Below the pieces are notes generated by a model. It saw nothing but the letters and a program-made list of their open reading frames with translations. It made no database searches and was not told the DNA's origin. The translations under genes were made by a program, and so were the position numbers. From Mediterraneibacter massiliensis (GTDB taxonomy: Bacteria; Bacillota; Clostridia; Lachnospirales; Lachnospiraceae), in the NCBI RefSeq assembly GCF_001487105.1, contig NZ_LN913001.1, positions 1,203,353 to 1,267,352 on the forward strand: a stretch of 64,000 bases of DNA. Direction: 5' to 3'. Shown here in pieces: positions 17,461-27,345 of the stretch. Positions within the stretch are counted from its first letter, which is position 1. Each line of letters starts with the position of its first letter.

Positions 17461-18363
17461 ATGAATGAGAATATGCAGCAATATCTGGAAAAGGCACAGG
17501 TGTTGATCGAAGCGCTGCCCTATATCCAACGTTTCAACCGCAAGATCATCGTGGTGAAATATGGCGGAAGCGCAATGGTAGATGAGAATCTGAAAAAAAG
17601 AGTGATCGAGGATGTTACACTGCTCAAGCTAGTCGGCTTTAAGCCGATCATTGTGCACGGAGGCGGTAAGGAGATCAGCAGATGGGTCGGAAAAGTAGGA
17701 ATGGAACCCCATTTTGTAAACGGCCTGCGTGTGACGGACGAGGAGACAATGGAAGTAGCAGAGATGGTTCTTGGCAAAGTAAACAAGAGCCTTGTGCAGA
17801 TGGTGGAACAGCTTGGCGTGCGCTCCATTGGCATCAGCGGTAAAGACGGCGCTTTACTGAAAGTAGAGAAAAAATATGCGCAGGGAGAAGACATCGGCTA
17901 TGTAGGAGAAATTAAACAAGTTAATGCGGAGATCTTGTATGATCTGCTGGAAAAAGACTTTTTGCCGATTGTTTGTCCGGTTGGATTAGATGATGCGTAT
18001 CATACATATAATATTAATGCGGATGATGCCGCATGTGCGATCGCACGGGCGATGCATGCGGAGAAACTGGCGTTTTTGACGGATATAGAAGGCGTATATA
18101 AAGATCCAAAAGATCCTTCCACACTGATTTCAGAACTGTGCGTGGAAGAAGCAGAAAAACTGATGGCAGAAGGATATATAGGAGGCGGCATGCTTCCAAA
18201 GCTGCAAAACTGCATAGATGCTATCAAAAATGGCGTTTCCAGGGTGCATATCCTAGACGGCAGAATCCCGCACTGCCTCCTTTTGGAGATCTTTACAAAT
18301 AGAGGGATCGGGACAGCTATATTACATGAGAAAGAAAGCAGGTATTATGATGGTGAACAGTAA
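17461..18363 (+). CDS. argB: Acetylglutamate kinase
   Basis: Phosphorylates N-acetylglutamate. 300 residues, an amino-acid kinase with VVKYGGSAM near residue 32, [14 protein letters not shown] and [12 protein letters not shown]. The N-terminal helix (about 25 residues) before the kinase core is the type seen in arginine-sensitive hexameric enzymes, so feedback inhibition is possible; this is inferred from family knowledge. It has GTAGGAGAAA before the start and its end overlaps the argD start, implying coupled translation. Confidence 0.97.
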   Translation: MNENMQQYLEKAQVLIEALPYIQRFNRKIIVVKYGGSAMVDENLKKRVIEDVTLLKLVGFKPIIVHGGGKEISRWVGKVGMEPHFVNGLRVTDEETMEVAEMVLGKVNKSLVQMVEQLGVRSIGISGKDGALLKVEKKYAQGEDIGYVGEIKQVNAEILYDLLEKDFLPIVCPVGLDDAYHTYNINADDAACAIARAMHAEKLAFLTDIEGVYKDPKDPSTLISELCVEEAEKLMAEGYIGGGMLPKLQNCIDAIKNGVSRVHILDGRIPHCLLLEIFTNRGIGTAILHEKESRYYDGEQ

Positions 18364-19540
18364 GATACAGGCAGCGGAAGAAAATCTGATCCACGTATAT
18401 AATCGTTTTCCGATTGCCCTTGATCATGGGAAAGGCATGTATCTGTACGATACAGAGGGCAAAGAGTACTTGGACTTTGCGGCCGGATTTGCGGTATGCG
18501 GTCTGGGATACGGCAATACAGAGTTTCAGGAAGCTTTGAAAGAGCAGATCGATAAGATCTGTCATATCTCTAATTTATATTATCACGAAACATGCGGAGA
18601 GGCGGCAAAGGAACTAAATCGTATTTCCGGCATGGATCGGGTTTTTTTTACGAACAGTGGAAGCGAAGCGAATGAAGGGGCGCTCAAAGCGGCGCGCAGA
18701 TATGCCTATACAAAAAAGACAGGACGCTATGAGTTTATCGCCATGGATAATTCCTTTCACGGGCGCAGTTTCGGCGCAGTTTCCGTGACAGGGCACGAGG
18801 CTTACAGAGAGCCCTTTGAACCGGTGCTTCCCGGTGTGAAATTTGCCAGGTTTAATGATCTGGATAGTGTGAAAGAACTTGTGAGCGAGAAAACCTGTGC
18901 GATCATACTGGAACCCTTGCAGGGAGAGGGCGGGATCAACCTTGCTACACAGGAATTTATGGAGGGGATCCGCAGGCTCTGCGATGAAAAGGGGATACTG
19001 ATGATCTGTGATGAAGTGCAGTGCGGCATGGGCAGGACAGGCAGTATGTTTGCATGGCAAGGATTTGGCGTTAAGCCGGATATCCTGACAATGGCAAAAG
19101 CGATTGGAAACGGGATTCCGGTGGGCGCCTTTGCCATGACAGAAGAAGTGGCGGAATATTCTTTAAAACCAGGAGACCACGGGGCGACATATGGAGGCAA
19201 TCCACTTGCCTGCACAGCAGTCAAAAAAGCAATCGAAATTTTTGAAAGAGACGATATTGTCGGCCATGTGAAAAGGACAGCGCCTTATCTTGAGAAAAGG
19301 TTAGAGGAAATCGCAGAGGAATTTGCCTTTGTGACAGGGCGCAGGGGAAAAGGCTTTATGCAGGGCTTAGTTTTTTCAAGACCGGTGTCAGAAATCAATG
19401 CTAAAACGTTGGAAGAAGGACTGCTTGTGATCCAGGCACAGGGAAATGTCATCCGTTTCCTACCGCCTTTGATCGCGGAAGAAAAGCACATTGACGAAAT
19501 GGTCTGTAAACTGCGGAATGCTTTAAAACAAATACAGTAG
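18347..19540 (+). CDS. argD: Acetylornithine aminotransferase
   Basis: PLP enzyme making N-acetylornithine from the semialdehyde. 397 residues from ATG 18347; ATG 18350 or 18326 are equally in frame and the start is not certain because only AAGCAGG precedes it, inside argB. The PLP lysine is Lys251 in [27 protein letters not shown] and [12 protein letters not shown] are class III aminotransferase marks. The gene overlaps the end of argB by 17 bases. argF and argH are not in this window. Confidence 0.96.
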   Translation: MMVNSKIQAAEENLIHVYNRFPIALDHGKGMYLYDTEGKEYLDFAAGFAVCGLGYGNTEFQEALKEQIDKICHISNLYYHETCGEAAKELNRISGMDRVFFTNSGSEANEGALKAARRYAYTKKTGRYEFIAMDNSFHGRSFGAVSVTGHEAYREPFEPVLPGVKFARFNDLDSVKELVSEKTCAIILEPLQGEGGINLATQEFMEGIRRLCDEKGILMICDEVQCGMGRTGSMFAWQGFGVKPDILTMAKAIGNGIPVGAFAMTEEVAEYSLKPGDHGATYGGNPLACTAVKKAIEIFERDDIVGHVKRTAPYLEKRLEEIAEEFAFVTGRRGKGFMQGLVFSRPVSEINAKTLEEGLLVIQAQGNVIRFLPPLIAEEKHIDEMVCKLRNALKQIQ

Positions 19541-19605
19541 AATGAAATACCAGCTGTTGGGAAATACTATCCGGAGAACCTAGAAGAAATAAGGAGGTAT
19601 GACCA

Positions 19606-20037
19606 ATGGCTGGTTTTTTGATCGCGCTTCTTTCAGGAGCATTGATGAGTGTGCAGGGAGTATTTAATACACAGGTGACAAAGACGACAGGAATGTGGGT
19701 CAGTAATGCTTGGGTGCAGCTGAGTGCTTTTGGCGTTTGTTTTCTTTTATGGCTGTTTAACGGACGTGACAGTATATCTGCGATCGCAAAAGTGGAGCCG
19801 AAATATATGTTGTTAGGCGGTGTCATCGGCGCAGGTATCACCTGGACAGTGATCAAGAGCATGGGAGTTTTAGGACCCGCGAAAGCTGCGCTTTTGATAG
19901 TGATCGCACAGTTGACCGTCGCATATGTGATCGAGCTGCTGGGGATTTTTGGTGTGGAGAAAGAGCCTCTGGATATGAGAAAAGTGGGAGGTCTTGCGCT
20001 TGCTTTGATCGGGATAGCCATCTTCCAATGGGAATAA
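19606..20037 (+). CDS. DMT-superfamily membrane protein (YdcZ/DUF606 type)
   Basis: 143-residue protein with about five hydrophobic helices, starting AGFLIALLSGALMSVQGVFN, which is the usual opening of the DUF606/YdcZ branch of drug/metabolite transporters. Members often work as pairs of small subunits; only one is present. It has a good AAGGAGG site and follows argD by 65 bases with no terminator, so it may belong to the arginine operon. Transport of an arginine-related compound is only a guess from position. Confidence 0.72.
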   Translation: MAGFLIALLSGALMSVQGVFNTQVTKTTGMWVSNAWVQLSAFGVCFLLWLFNGRDSISAIAKVEPKYMLLGGVIGAGITWTVIKSMGVLGPAKAALLIVIAQLTVAYVIELLGIFGVEKEPLDMRKVGGLALALIGIAIFQWE

Positions 20038-20052
20038 AACAGAACAAGTCTG

Positions 20053-20117
20053 CTGTAACAAAGCTGTAACAAAAATGTAATTTATGTATTGTAATTTGGT
20101 ACGGGATTCGTTACAAT
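20053..20117 (+). promoter_or_regulatory. Promoter of the comEA gene group with 11-base direct repeats
   Basis: -35 TTGTAA (20089-20094), 17-base spacer, -10 TACAAT (20112-20117). Just upstream are three direct repeats, CTGTAACAAAG, CTGTAACAAAA and ATGTAATTTAT, starting at 20053, 20064 and 20075 with exact 11-base period. This is the classical operator form of OmpR/PhoB-type regulators; such a regulator is encoded in the same gene group at 20870, so autoregulation is likely. Confidence 0.6.
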
Positions 20118-20174
20118 ATGATTGTCCGGCATAAAGGGGTATTCCTTCAGTTTTACAGACTGGGAGGAAAGAGT

Positions 20175-20843
20175 ATGCAAGACAGACAAAAAAGAAGAAC
20201 TTTTCTGTGGATCGCGGCAGCAGTATGCGCAGGCATTTTAGTATCCGGCTGCAAAGGGAAAGAAACAGCTCCTTTGCAGGAGGCGGATATAAAGGCAGCT
20301 GCAGAGGAGACAGAAGAGAACGATACGGATACGGGAGAAGGACAAGAGGCAGACAAAGAGAAAGAAATCGGTCGGGAAGCAGACACGGTTTTTGTCTATG
20401 TATGCGGAGCGGTTGTGTCTCCGGGAGTATATGAATTAGACAGCGGCGCGCGCGTATATGAAGCGCTCGAAGCTGCAGGCGGCATGAAGGAAGAAGCGGC
20501 GCAGGAGATCTTAAACCAGGCGGGAAAGATCGAGGACGGCGGGCGTATCTATGTGCCCACAAAAGAAGAAGCTGCAGAGGGCTTGCTTGAAAATGCGGCG
20601 GATTCGGACGGGGTTGTGGAAGGAACGGCAGGTTCGGATAACAGTGAGCAGGGAAAGATAAATATGAATACGGCTGGACTGGAGGAACTCAAAACTTTAA
20701 GCGGAATCGGTGACGCAAAGGCTCAAAGTATCATAAGATACAGAGAGGAAAACGGGGAGTTTCAAACGATCGAGGAAGTGATGAACGTTGAGGGAATCAA
20801 GGAGGGAGTATTTAATAAAATAAAAGACAAGATTACGGTATAG
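20175..20843 (+). CDS. comEA: ComEA-like DNA-binding lipoprotein
   Basis: 222-residue surface DNA receptor candidate. It begins with a signal peptide and lipobox LVSGC (Cys about residue 24), so it should be a lipoprotein rather than the usual single-helix-anchored ComEA. An acidic linker follows, then an SLBB domain (FVYVCGAVVSPGVYEL, about 75-135), then a helix-hairpin-helix domain (INMNTAGLEELKTLSGIGDAKAQ, about 160-222). I chose ATG 20175 because GGGAGGAAAG precedes it and the signal peptide starts there. comEC lies three genes downstream. Binding of incoming double-stranded DNA is the known family role. Confidence 0.85.
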   Translation: MQDRQKRRTFLWIAAAVCAGILVSGCKGKETAPLQEADIKAAAEETEENDTDTGEGQEADKEKEIGREADTVFVYVCGAVVSPGVYELDSGARVYEALEAAGGMKEEAAQEILNQAGKIEDGGRIYVPTKEEAAEGLLENAADSDGVVEGTAGSDNSEQGKINMNTAGLEELKTLSGIGDAKAQSIIRYREENGEFQTIEEVMNVEGIKEGVFNKIKDKITV

Positions 20844-20869
20844 GTAAGGGAGATAGGACGACGAGGAGT

Positions 20870-21556
20870 ATGAGTAAGAAAATCTTGGTAGTAGATGATG
20901 AAAAATTGATCGTGAAGGGGATACGCTTCAGCCTTGAGCAGGATGGCATGGAAGTGGACTGTGCCTATGATGGGGAAGAAGCTTTACGGTATGCAAGGAA
21001 CTGTGAATATGACCTGGTGCTTCTGGATGTTATGCTTCCTAAACTGGACGGCTTCCAGGTCTGTCAGCAGATCCGTGAATTTTCAGATATGCCAGTAGTC
21101 ATGCTGACGGCAAAAAGCGAAGATATGGATAAAATACTGGGGCTGGAATACGGGGCGGATGATTATATCACCAAGCCATTTAATATTTTGGAAGTGAAGG
21201 CTAGGATCAAGGCGATCATGCGCAGGACGTCCAAGAAAAAAGAAACACCTAACAGCACAATACTCGTAAAAGGCGCTATGCGCATTGACTGTGAGAGCAG
21301 GCGGGTATTCATTGGTGAGAAAGAGATCAATCTGACGGCAAAAGAATTTGACGTGCTGGAACTGTTGGCGATGAATCCAAATAAGGTCTATAGTAGAGAA
21401 AATCTCTTGAATCTGATATGGGGGTATGATTATCCAGGAGATGCAAGAACGGTAGATGTGCATATACGGCGTCTGCGAGAAAAGATAGAGATCAAGCCGA
21501 GTGAACCAAAATATGTACATACAAAGTGGGGAGTGGGTTATTATTTCCAGGGTTAA
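20870..21556 (+). CDS. OmpR-family response regulator
   Basis: 228-residue regulator with a receiver domain (acidic pair Asp9-Asp10, phosphoacceptor Asp53 in LLDVMLP, Lys in ITKPFN) and a winged-helix output domain ending RTVDVHIRRLREKIE and VHTKWGVGYYFQG. The closest well-known types by look are PhoP, WalR and MtrA. It begins 26 bases after comEA and its end overlaps the kinase frame. Its presumed operator is the set of 11-base repeats before comEA. Targets beyond its own gene group cannot be inferred. Confidence 0.93.
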   Translation: MSKKILVVDDEKLIVKGIRFSLEQDGMEVDCAYDGEEALRYARNCEYDLVLLDVMLPKLDGFQVCQQIREFSDMPVVMLTAKSEDMDKILGLEYGADDYITKPFNILEVKARIKAIMRRTSKKKETPNSTILVKGAMRIDCESRRVFIGEKEINLTAKEFDVLELLAMNPNKVYSRENLLNLIWGYDYPGDARTVDVHIRRLREKIEIKPSEPKYVHTKWGVGYYFQG

Positions 21557-22988
21557 AGTTCGTTTCAAAATAAAAGATAAGATCATAAAGAATCTGCGGT
21601 TTCGTATCATATTGGTGATCTTCTGCGCAGGGATCCTGCCCTGTGCAGGCGCTTATCTAGGGATCACAAAGGCATATGAGGCCAGAGAGATTTCTGTGCG
21701 GACCGCAGAGATTCAAAATCAATGTACAATTCTAAGTGATCAGTTGAATCGTTATCACTATCTGACGGATCCTTCTTCCGAAGTTATCAATGCAAATTTA
21801 TTACAACTTACGAATATTTATAATGGGCGTGTCATGATCGTCAATAGTGATCTAAAAGTGATCAAGGATACATACGATTTAGATGAAGGCAAGACGATCG
21901 TCTCAGAAAATGTTGTGGAATGTATGAAAGGAAACAGCATAAACATTTACGACAGCAGGAACCAGTATATTGAAGTCGCTTCTCCGATCCTGGATCCTAA
22001 AGGGAAAGAGATCACAGGAGTTATGCTGGCAAGCGTTTCTACCGATACGGTCAAAAACAATCTGAAGATTCTTAAGACAAATAGTCTTGTTATCATCGCA
22101 GGAGTGTTGATCTTTGTAGCAGCATTCGGGATCCTGATCGCGGACAGAATGGTACGTCCTTTGCACAAGATTACAAAATCCATTGAGAATGTATCAGAAG
22201 GCTATGAGGATGACGTGCTGCATGAAGATACATTTACAGAGACAAGGATGCTGAGCGAGGCGTTCAATAAAATGTTGGGCAGACTAAAACAGCTGGATGA
22301 TTCCAGAGAGGAATTCGTCTCCAATGTATCTCATGAATTAAAGACACCCCTTACGTCCATGAAAGTACTGGCAGATTCGCTCCTGGCGCAAAAAGAAGTG
22401 CCGGTAGAATTATATCAGGAATTTATGGGGGATATAGCTAAAGAAATAGATCGAGAAAATGATATCATCACGGATCTTTTGTCTCTTGTAAAGATGGATA
22501 AAAAGGGAACAACCTTAAATATAACTTCCGTTCAGATCAATGAGATGTTGGAGCAGATATTAAAACGGTTGAAACCAATAGCGGAGAAAAAGAACGTAGA
22601 AGTCGTATTGGAAAGTTTTCGTCCAGTGGTGGCGGAGATTGATGAGATGAAGTTATCGCTTGCTTTTTCGAATCTGGTGGAGAATGCTTTGAAATATAAT
22701 CATGAAAATGGGTGGGTACATGTATCTTTGAATGCGGATCATAAATACTTTTATGTAAAGGTAGCGGATTCTGGCATCGGTATTCCAAAAGAAGATCAAG
22801 AACATATTTTTGAGCGATTCTACCGGGTGGATAAATCCCACTCACGGGAGATGGGTGGAACAGGTCTTGGATTGTCCATTGTGAGGGGAGCGGTCATCAT
22901 GCATCGTGGCTCGGTGAAAGTATACAGCAGCGAAGGGGAAGGAACGACGTTTACGGTACGTATTCCTCTGATCTATGCGGCGGTTTAA
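21501..22988 (+). CDS. Two-component sensor histidine kinase
   Basis: Up to 495 residues. Two membrane segments (about 34-54 and 195-217) enclose an extracytoplasmic sensor of roughly 140 residues of double-CACHE/PAS-like size; then HAMP, phosphoacceptor box NVSHELKTPLTS with His278, and HATPase with ENALKYN, DSGIGIP and GGTGLGLSIVRG. The start is uncertain: GTG 21501 and ATG 21513 lie inside the regulator gene without a good ribosome site, and a non-ATG start near 21543 is possible. It is flanked by the regulator and by a GerMN lipoprotein gene, an arrangement like MtrB of Actinobacteria. Confidence 0.92.
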   Translation: MNQNMYIQSGEWVIISRVKVRFKIKDKIIKNLRFRIILVIFCAGILPCAGAYLGITKAYEAREISVRTAEIQNQCTILSDQLNRYHYLTDPSSEVINANLLQLTNIYNGRVMIVNSDLKVIKDTYDLDEGKTIVSENVVECMKGNSINIYDSRNQYIEVASPILDPKGKEITGVMLASVSTDTVKNNLKILKTNSLVIIAGVLIFVAAFGILIADRMVRPLHKITKSIENVSEGYEDDVLHEDTFTETRMLSEAFNKMLGRLKQLDDSREEFVSNVSHELKTPLTSMKVLADSLLAQKEVPVELYQEFMGDIAKEIDRENDIITDLLSLVKMDKKGTTLNITSVQINEMLEQILKRLKPIAEKKNVEVVLESFRPVVAEIDEMKLSLAFSNLVENALKYNHENGWVHVSLNADHKYFYVKVADSGIGIPKEDQEHIFERFYRVDKSHSREMGGTGLGLSIVRGAVIMHRGSVKVYSSEGEGTTFTVRIPLIYAAV

Positions 22989-23005
22989 AGGAGGCAGAAA
23001 AAGCA

Positions 23006-23926
23006 GTGGATAAAAGGAAAAGAATTTTACAGATATTTTGTATAGTCTTTTTTATCGTACTTCTGTCTGGCTGCAATAAGCGTACGGATGTAAAAGAGGG
23101 GGATCCCTTCATTTATTGCCTGAATGAAGACAGGACGGGGCTTGTCAAAGTCACATACGAGCAGAAAAAGTCGGAAGCGGAAGAATGTGCGGAAGAAATG
23201 CTTAAAGAATTAAAGAGGCCTGCCCAGGATATTGCCTATACAACGGTTTTTCCAAAAGATGTGAAAGTGAAAGAGTGCCGGTTAAAAGGAAGCATACTAT
23301 ATATTGATTTTAATAAAGAATATGCGAAGATCGACCCGGTGGAAGAAAAATTGGTGCGTGCAGCTTCCGTGCAGTCCCTTTTGGAGATAAAAGGGATAAA
23401 TGGAGTATGCTTTAGTGTGGAAGGCGACCCGATCCGTGACAGCGAAGGAAAAGAAATCGGGATGATGAATGCAGATGATTTTGTACAAAATGCAGGCTCC
23501 TCTCCCAGTTCCTATCAGAGTACTTCTTTAAAATTATATTTTGCAAATGAAAAGGGCGATAAATTAGTAGAACAGACAATGGATGTAAAATATAGCAGCA
23601 ATATTTCCAAGGAGAAACTGATCGTTGAGAAATTGATGCAAGGACCGAAAAAGGACGGCGTTTATCCAACGATCAATCCGTCGGCGAATCTATTGGGGGT
23701 TACGATCAAAGACGGGATCTGTTATGTGAATTTCGACAGTGAATTTTTAAACAGTACGTGTGATGTGCTGCCGGAAGTCGCGGTCTATTCGATTGTAAAT
23801 TCTCTCGTTGAAGGAACAGAAGCTTCAAAAGTTCAGATTACAGTAAACGGAGAATCAAACGCAGTCTATATGGAGAAGGTGGACTTGAGCAAACCGCTCA
23901 AAGCAGATATGGACTGGACATCTTAA
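23006..23926 (+). CDS. GerMN-domain lipoprotein
   Basis: 306-residue predicted lipoprotein with signal peptide and lipobox LLSGC (Cys about 23), start GTG 23006 with AAAGGAGG in front. Two GerMN-like repeats follow, each ending in a VCFSVEGDPI- or VQITVNGESN-type strand; the first spans about 40-150, the second about 165-295. GerMN domains occur in spore germination protein GerM and in LpqB, the lipoprotein partner of the MtrAB two-component system. Directly after a regulator-kinase pair, it is plausibly an accessory to the kinase sensor. No enzyme motif is seen. Confidence 0.82.
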   Translation: MDKRKRILQIFCIVFFIVLLSGCNKRTDVKEGDPFIYCLNEDRTGLVKVTYEQKKSEAEECAEEMLKELKRPAQDIAYTTVFPKDVKVKECRLKGSILYIDFNKEYAKIDPVEEKLVRAASVQSLLEIKGINGVCFSVEGDPIRDSEGKEIGMMNADDFVQNAGSSPSSYQSTSLKLYFANEKGDKLVEQTMDVKYSSNISKEKLIVEKLMQGPKKDGVYPTINPSANLLGVTIKDGICYVNFDSEFLNSTCDVLPEVAVYSIVNSLVEGTEASKVQITVNGESNAVYMEKVDLSKPLKADMDWTS

Positions 23927-23937
23927 AAAATGAAAGT

Positions 23938-26238
23938 ATGATAAAGAGACCCTTATGTGTACTGTCACTTTTTCTTCTGGGTATTGTGACAGTACTGGCG
24001 GGAGAACTCCAAGATTCTAAAAAACAAGAGCTCTCCCGGCCAGAAAAAAGCGCTGTCCCAGGGGAGGATACAGCAATAAGTGGGACAGTATATAAGCGGG
24101 AAGAAAAAGAACATGTACAGGCGTTTTATATAAAAAATATACGAATAAGTGGAAAGTGTAAAACGCAGATCATAGAAGAATCTAAAATTCTGGTTTATCT
24201 CAAACCAAATATATCCAAAGAACAGGTAAAAATAGGAAATCAGGTATATGTACAAGGAGCAGCAGAGGTTTTTGAAACAGCGAGAAACCGCGGGAATTTT
24301 GATACTAGATTTTATTACCGTAGACAGGGGATCCACGCACTTTTATGGGCAGACAGCATAGAAGTGATCAGCGCCGATACGGCGGCCGTGAGAGAGAAAC
24401 TGACAGCACTTAAATATAGGTGGAAAAATAGTCTCATCGAGATATTAGGCGGGTATTATGGAAACGGAGTCAGTGCGGTCTTGCTGGGGGAAAAGGCAGG
24501 ACTTGACGAATCTATGAAGGAGGGATTCCGTAAGACAGGGATTGGACATATATTGGCTATTTCCGGGCTGCACATGTCATTTATCGGAATGGGGCTGTAT
24601 AAGATACTGCGCCGTTTGGGTCTGCCTTTTGCAGTATCCGGCGCAGTATCTGCCGTTTTTATGCTGTTATATACTATGATGACAGGGGCAGGGATCTCCA
24701 GTATACGTGCGCTTCTTATGTTTGCCATACGCATGGGGGCGGAGGTGTCCGGCAGACAATATGATATGGCGACAAGCCTTTCTCTGGCGGCAGCGATTGT
24801 GGCGGTGTCTTCACCACTCAGCGTGCTGGATGCTTCCTTTTTGCTTTCTTTTGGTTCCCTTGCCGGACTGCTCCTTCTGCTTCCTATCCTGGAGAAGGGG
24901 CTAATATCCGGCGGGGAAGAAAAACGGAAAGTACAGGTAAGAGTAAAAAAGCATTGTCTTCGAGGATTGTGTGCCAGCGCAGCAGTCAATCTGGCACTTC
25001 TTGGGCCCATGCTATATTTTTATTTTGAAATCCCGCCTTATTCTATATTTTTGAATATGCTCATTATTCCGCTGATGCCGCTTTTTATGTCGGCAGGGCT
25101 TTTGGGTTCTGGGCTCCTTCTTTTTGCGAAAAGCGCAGGGAAAAAGGTGTTATTTCTGTGCAAAGGGATCTTGTTTTTTTATGACAAAGCATGTACCTTG
25201 GCAGGCAGACTGCCGGGAAGTCGTGTGGTGACAGGCAGACCGCCCAAAATATATATGCTGCTGTATTATGTCGTACTGGCAGGAATCTGCATATGGTTTT
25301 ACAACAAAAAAGACAGGGATAGAAAGCAGAGTACAGACGAACAGGCAGAGAAAGACAGGCAGAGAAAAAGAGCATGGAAAGCTGTCGGAGGGTTTGCGGC
25401 GGCAGCGTTTATTTTGCCAGCTGCCTGTATGTGCAGCCACCGTATAAAAACAGGGATGGAAATAGTAGTTCTGGATGTGGGGCAAGGGGATGGGATTTTC
25501 ATAAGAGGACCGAAAGGCAAGAGGTATCTGATCGACGGTGGAAGCAGCGATGTATCTATGGTGGGAAAGTACAGGATAGAGCCATATCTTTTGTCAGGAG
25601 CAGTAGACACACTGGACTATATTTTGATTTCTCATGGTGATGAAGACCACATAAATGGAACAAAAGAATTGCTGGAAAGGCAGAAGATAGGAGTCCGCAT
25701 AAAAAATCTGGTTCTTCCGCCAGAGCAGGTGTGGGACGAGAAACTGACAGATCTGGCACAGACGGCAGTTCAAAATGACACAAAAGTTTTGGTGATGGGA
25801 AAAGGAGATCGACTCACAGAAGGAAAAATGAAAATTGTCTGTCTGCATCCCGACCAGGAATATGATCAGGAGAAAGGGAATGAGGCTTCTATGGTATTGG
25901 ATATTTCCTATAAAAATCTGGACATTCTGCTGACAGGGGATATAGAAGGACAAAGTGAACAGACATTGGTTAAAGAGGAAATACGGGGGACTTATGAGAT
26001 ATTAAAAGTGGCTCATCATGGTTCCAAGGGCTCCAGTGGGCAAAGATTTTTAGAACAGGTAGATCCAGAGATCGCTCTGATCTCTGCAGGAATAGAAAAC
26101 CGTTATGGGCATCCCCATGAAGAAGTACTTAAAAGACTTAAGACGCAGGGAAGTAGGCTCTATTCTACCCAGGACAATGGAGCAATCACAATAGAAAGTG
26201 ACGGACAGAGTATACGGATACAAGGATATGTAAAATGA
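23938..26238 (+). CDS. comEC: ComEC/Rec2 DNA uptake channel protein
   Basis: 766-residue polytopic protein that passes single-stranded DNA through the membrane in natural transformation. N-terminal DUF4131 region (about 1-140), central competence domain with many helices (GIGHILAISGLHMSFIGM near 200 is its hallmark), and C-terminal metallo-beta-lactamase-like domain (VLDVGQGDGIFI, SHGDEDH at 565-571, AHHGSKGSS), expected to degrade the second strand. All three parts are present, so the gene looks intact. The holA gene follows, a common clostridial order. Whether the organism is competent cannot be told. Confidence 0.93.
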   Translation: MIKRPLCVLSLFLLGIVTVLAGELQDSKKQELSRPEKSAVPGEDTAISGTVYKREEKEHVQAFYIKNIRISGKCKTQIIEESKILVYLKPNISKEQVKIGNQVYVQGAAEVFETARNRGNFDTRFYYRRQGIHALLWADSIEVISADTAAVREKLTALKYRWKNSLIEILGGYYGNGVSAVLLGEKAGLDESMKEGFRKTGIGHILAISGLHMSFIGMGLYKILRRLGLPFAVSGAVSAVFMLLYTMMTGAGISSIRALLMFAIRMGAEVSGRQYDMATSLSLAAAIVAVSSPLSVLDASFLLSFGSLAGLLLLLPILEKGLISGGEEKRKVQVRVKKHCLRGLCASAAVNLALLGPMLYFYFEIPPYSIFLNMLIIPLMPLFMSAGLLGSGLLLFAKSAGKKVLFLCKGILFFYDKACTLAGRLPGSRVVTGRPPKIYMLLYYVVLAGICIWFYNKKDRDRKQSTDEQAEKDRQRKRAWKAVGGFAAAAFILPAACMCSHRIKTGMEIVVLDVGQGDGIFIRGPKGKRYLIDGGSSDVSMVGKYRIEPYLLSGAVDTLDYILISHGDEDHINGTKELLERQKIGVRIKNLVLPPEQVWDEKLTDLAQTAVQNDTKVLVMGKGDRLTEGKMKIVCLHPDQEYDQEKGNEASMVLDISYKNLDILLTGDIEGQSEQTLVKEEIRGTYEILKVAHHGSKGSSGQRFLEQVDPEIALISAGIENRYGHPHEEVLKRLKTQGSRLYSTQDNGAITIESDGQSIRIQGYVK

Positions 26239-26310
26239 AGCACGCAGTCAGGGAACAGTCAGATAAACCTCTTGTCAAACAGGAAGAACTTCATATATAA
26301 TAGAGAAGCT

Positions 26311-27312
26311 ATGAAGAGTTTAAATGAAGATTTAAAAACAGGACAATTTAAACAAATATATCTTCTCTATGGAGAGGAAGGATATTTGAAGAAACAGTAT
26401 AAGGAACGGCTTACAAAAGCAATGCTTCCAGAAGGGGATACGATGAACTATGCGTATTATGAAGGGAAGAATGTGGATGTAAAAGAGGTGATAGACCTGG
26501 CAGAGACGCTTCCTTTTTTTTCTGAGCGCAGGCTTTTGGTATTTGAAAATACCGGCTTTTTTAAGAGCGCAGGTGCGGATTTGGCAGAATATGTAAAAGA
26601 AATGCCGCAGACTTCTTTCTTCCTTTTTGTAGAAAGTGAAGTAGATAAACGCAGTAAACTGTATAAGGCAGTAAAGGCAAAAGGGCGTATTGTTGAGCTT
26701 TCTATGCAGGATGAGGGGACTTTGAAACGGTGGGTAGCAGGGCTCGTACGAAAAGAGAATAAGCAGATTTCAGAGAACTGTATCGTATATTTTCTGAATA
26801 AGATCGGAACCGATATGGAGAATATTCTGCGGGAACTTGAAAAGCTGTTTTGTTATACTATGGAACGGAACAGCATCACAAAGGAAGATATTGACGCTGT
26901 CTGTGTAACACAGATGACAAATCATATTTTTGACATGGTCAACGCAGTGGCAGAGAAGAAACAGAAAAAGGCGTTGGATCTGTATTATGAACTGCTTGCT
27001 TTAAAAGAACCGCCTATGCGGATCTTATTCCTTTTGGCAAGGCAGTACCGGATCTTATTTCATGTAAAAGAGCTGATCGGAAAGGGATATGGCAGAAAGG
27101 AAATCGCGGCAAAAGCAGGGCTCCATCCGTTCGCGGCGGGAAAATATATGGAGCAGGAGAAATATTTTAAGAGCCGGGAACTGCGCCTGATCATGGAAGA
27201 TGCCGCCGACATTGAACAGAGAGTAAAAACGGGGCTTTTGACAGATCATCTGGCAGTGGAATTGTTTTTAGTGAAATATTCCGCGGGTAATCAGAAAAAC
27301 TGTAAAAAATAG
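26311..27312 (+). CDS. holA: DNA polymerase III subunit delta
   Basis: Clamp-loader subunit that opens the sliding clamp. From ATG 26311 it has 333 residues, beginning MKSLNEDLKTGQFKQIYLLYGEE, which is where homologues start; the longer frame from TTG 26272 lacks a ribosome site. YLKKQYKERL, FFSERRLLVFEN and the domain II-III segments up to the C-terminal AVELFLVKY match the family. comEC just before and lepA just after agree with conserved clostridial gene order. Start choice is the main uncertainty. Confidence 0.9.
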   Translation: MKSLNEDLKTGQFKQIYLLYGEEGYLKKQYKERLTKAMLPEGDTMNYAYYEGKNVDVKEVIDLAETLPFFSERRLLVFENTGFFKSAGADLAEYVKEMPQTSFFLFVESEVDKRSKLYKAVKAKGRIVELSMQDEGTLKRWVAGLVRKENKQISENCIVYFLNKIGTDMENILRELEKLFCYTMERNSITKEDIDAVCVTQMTNHIFDMVNAVAEKKQKKALDLYYELLALKEPPMRILFLLARQYRILFHVKELIGKGYGRKEIAAKAGLHPFAAGKYMEQEKYFKSRELRLIMEDAADIEQRVKTGLLTDHLAVELFLVKYSAGNQKNCKK

Positions 27313-27345
27313 AGAAAAATACGGGATATAACAGGAGGAAAAGAA

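Noticed and set aside
19449..20072. 207-codon minus-strand frame opposite argD end and the DMT gene
   Set aside because: Antisense to two supported genes and without a ribosome site.
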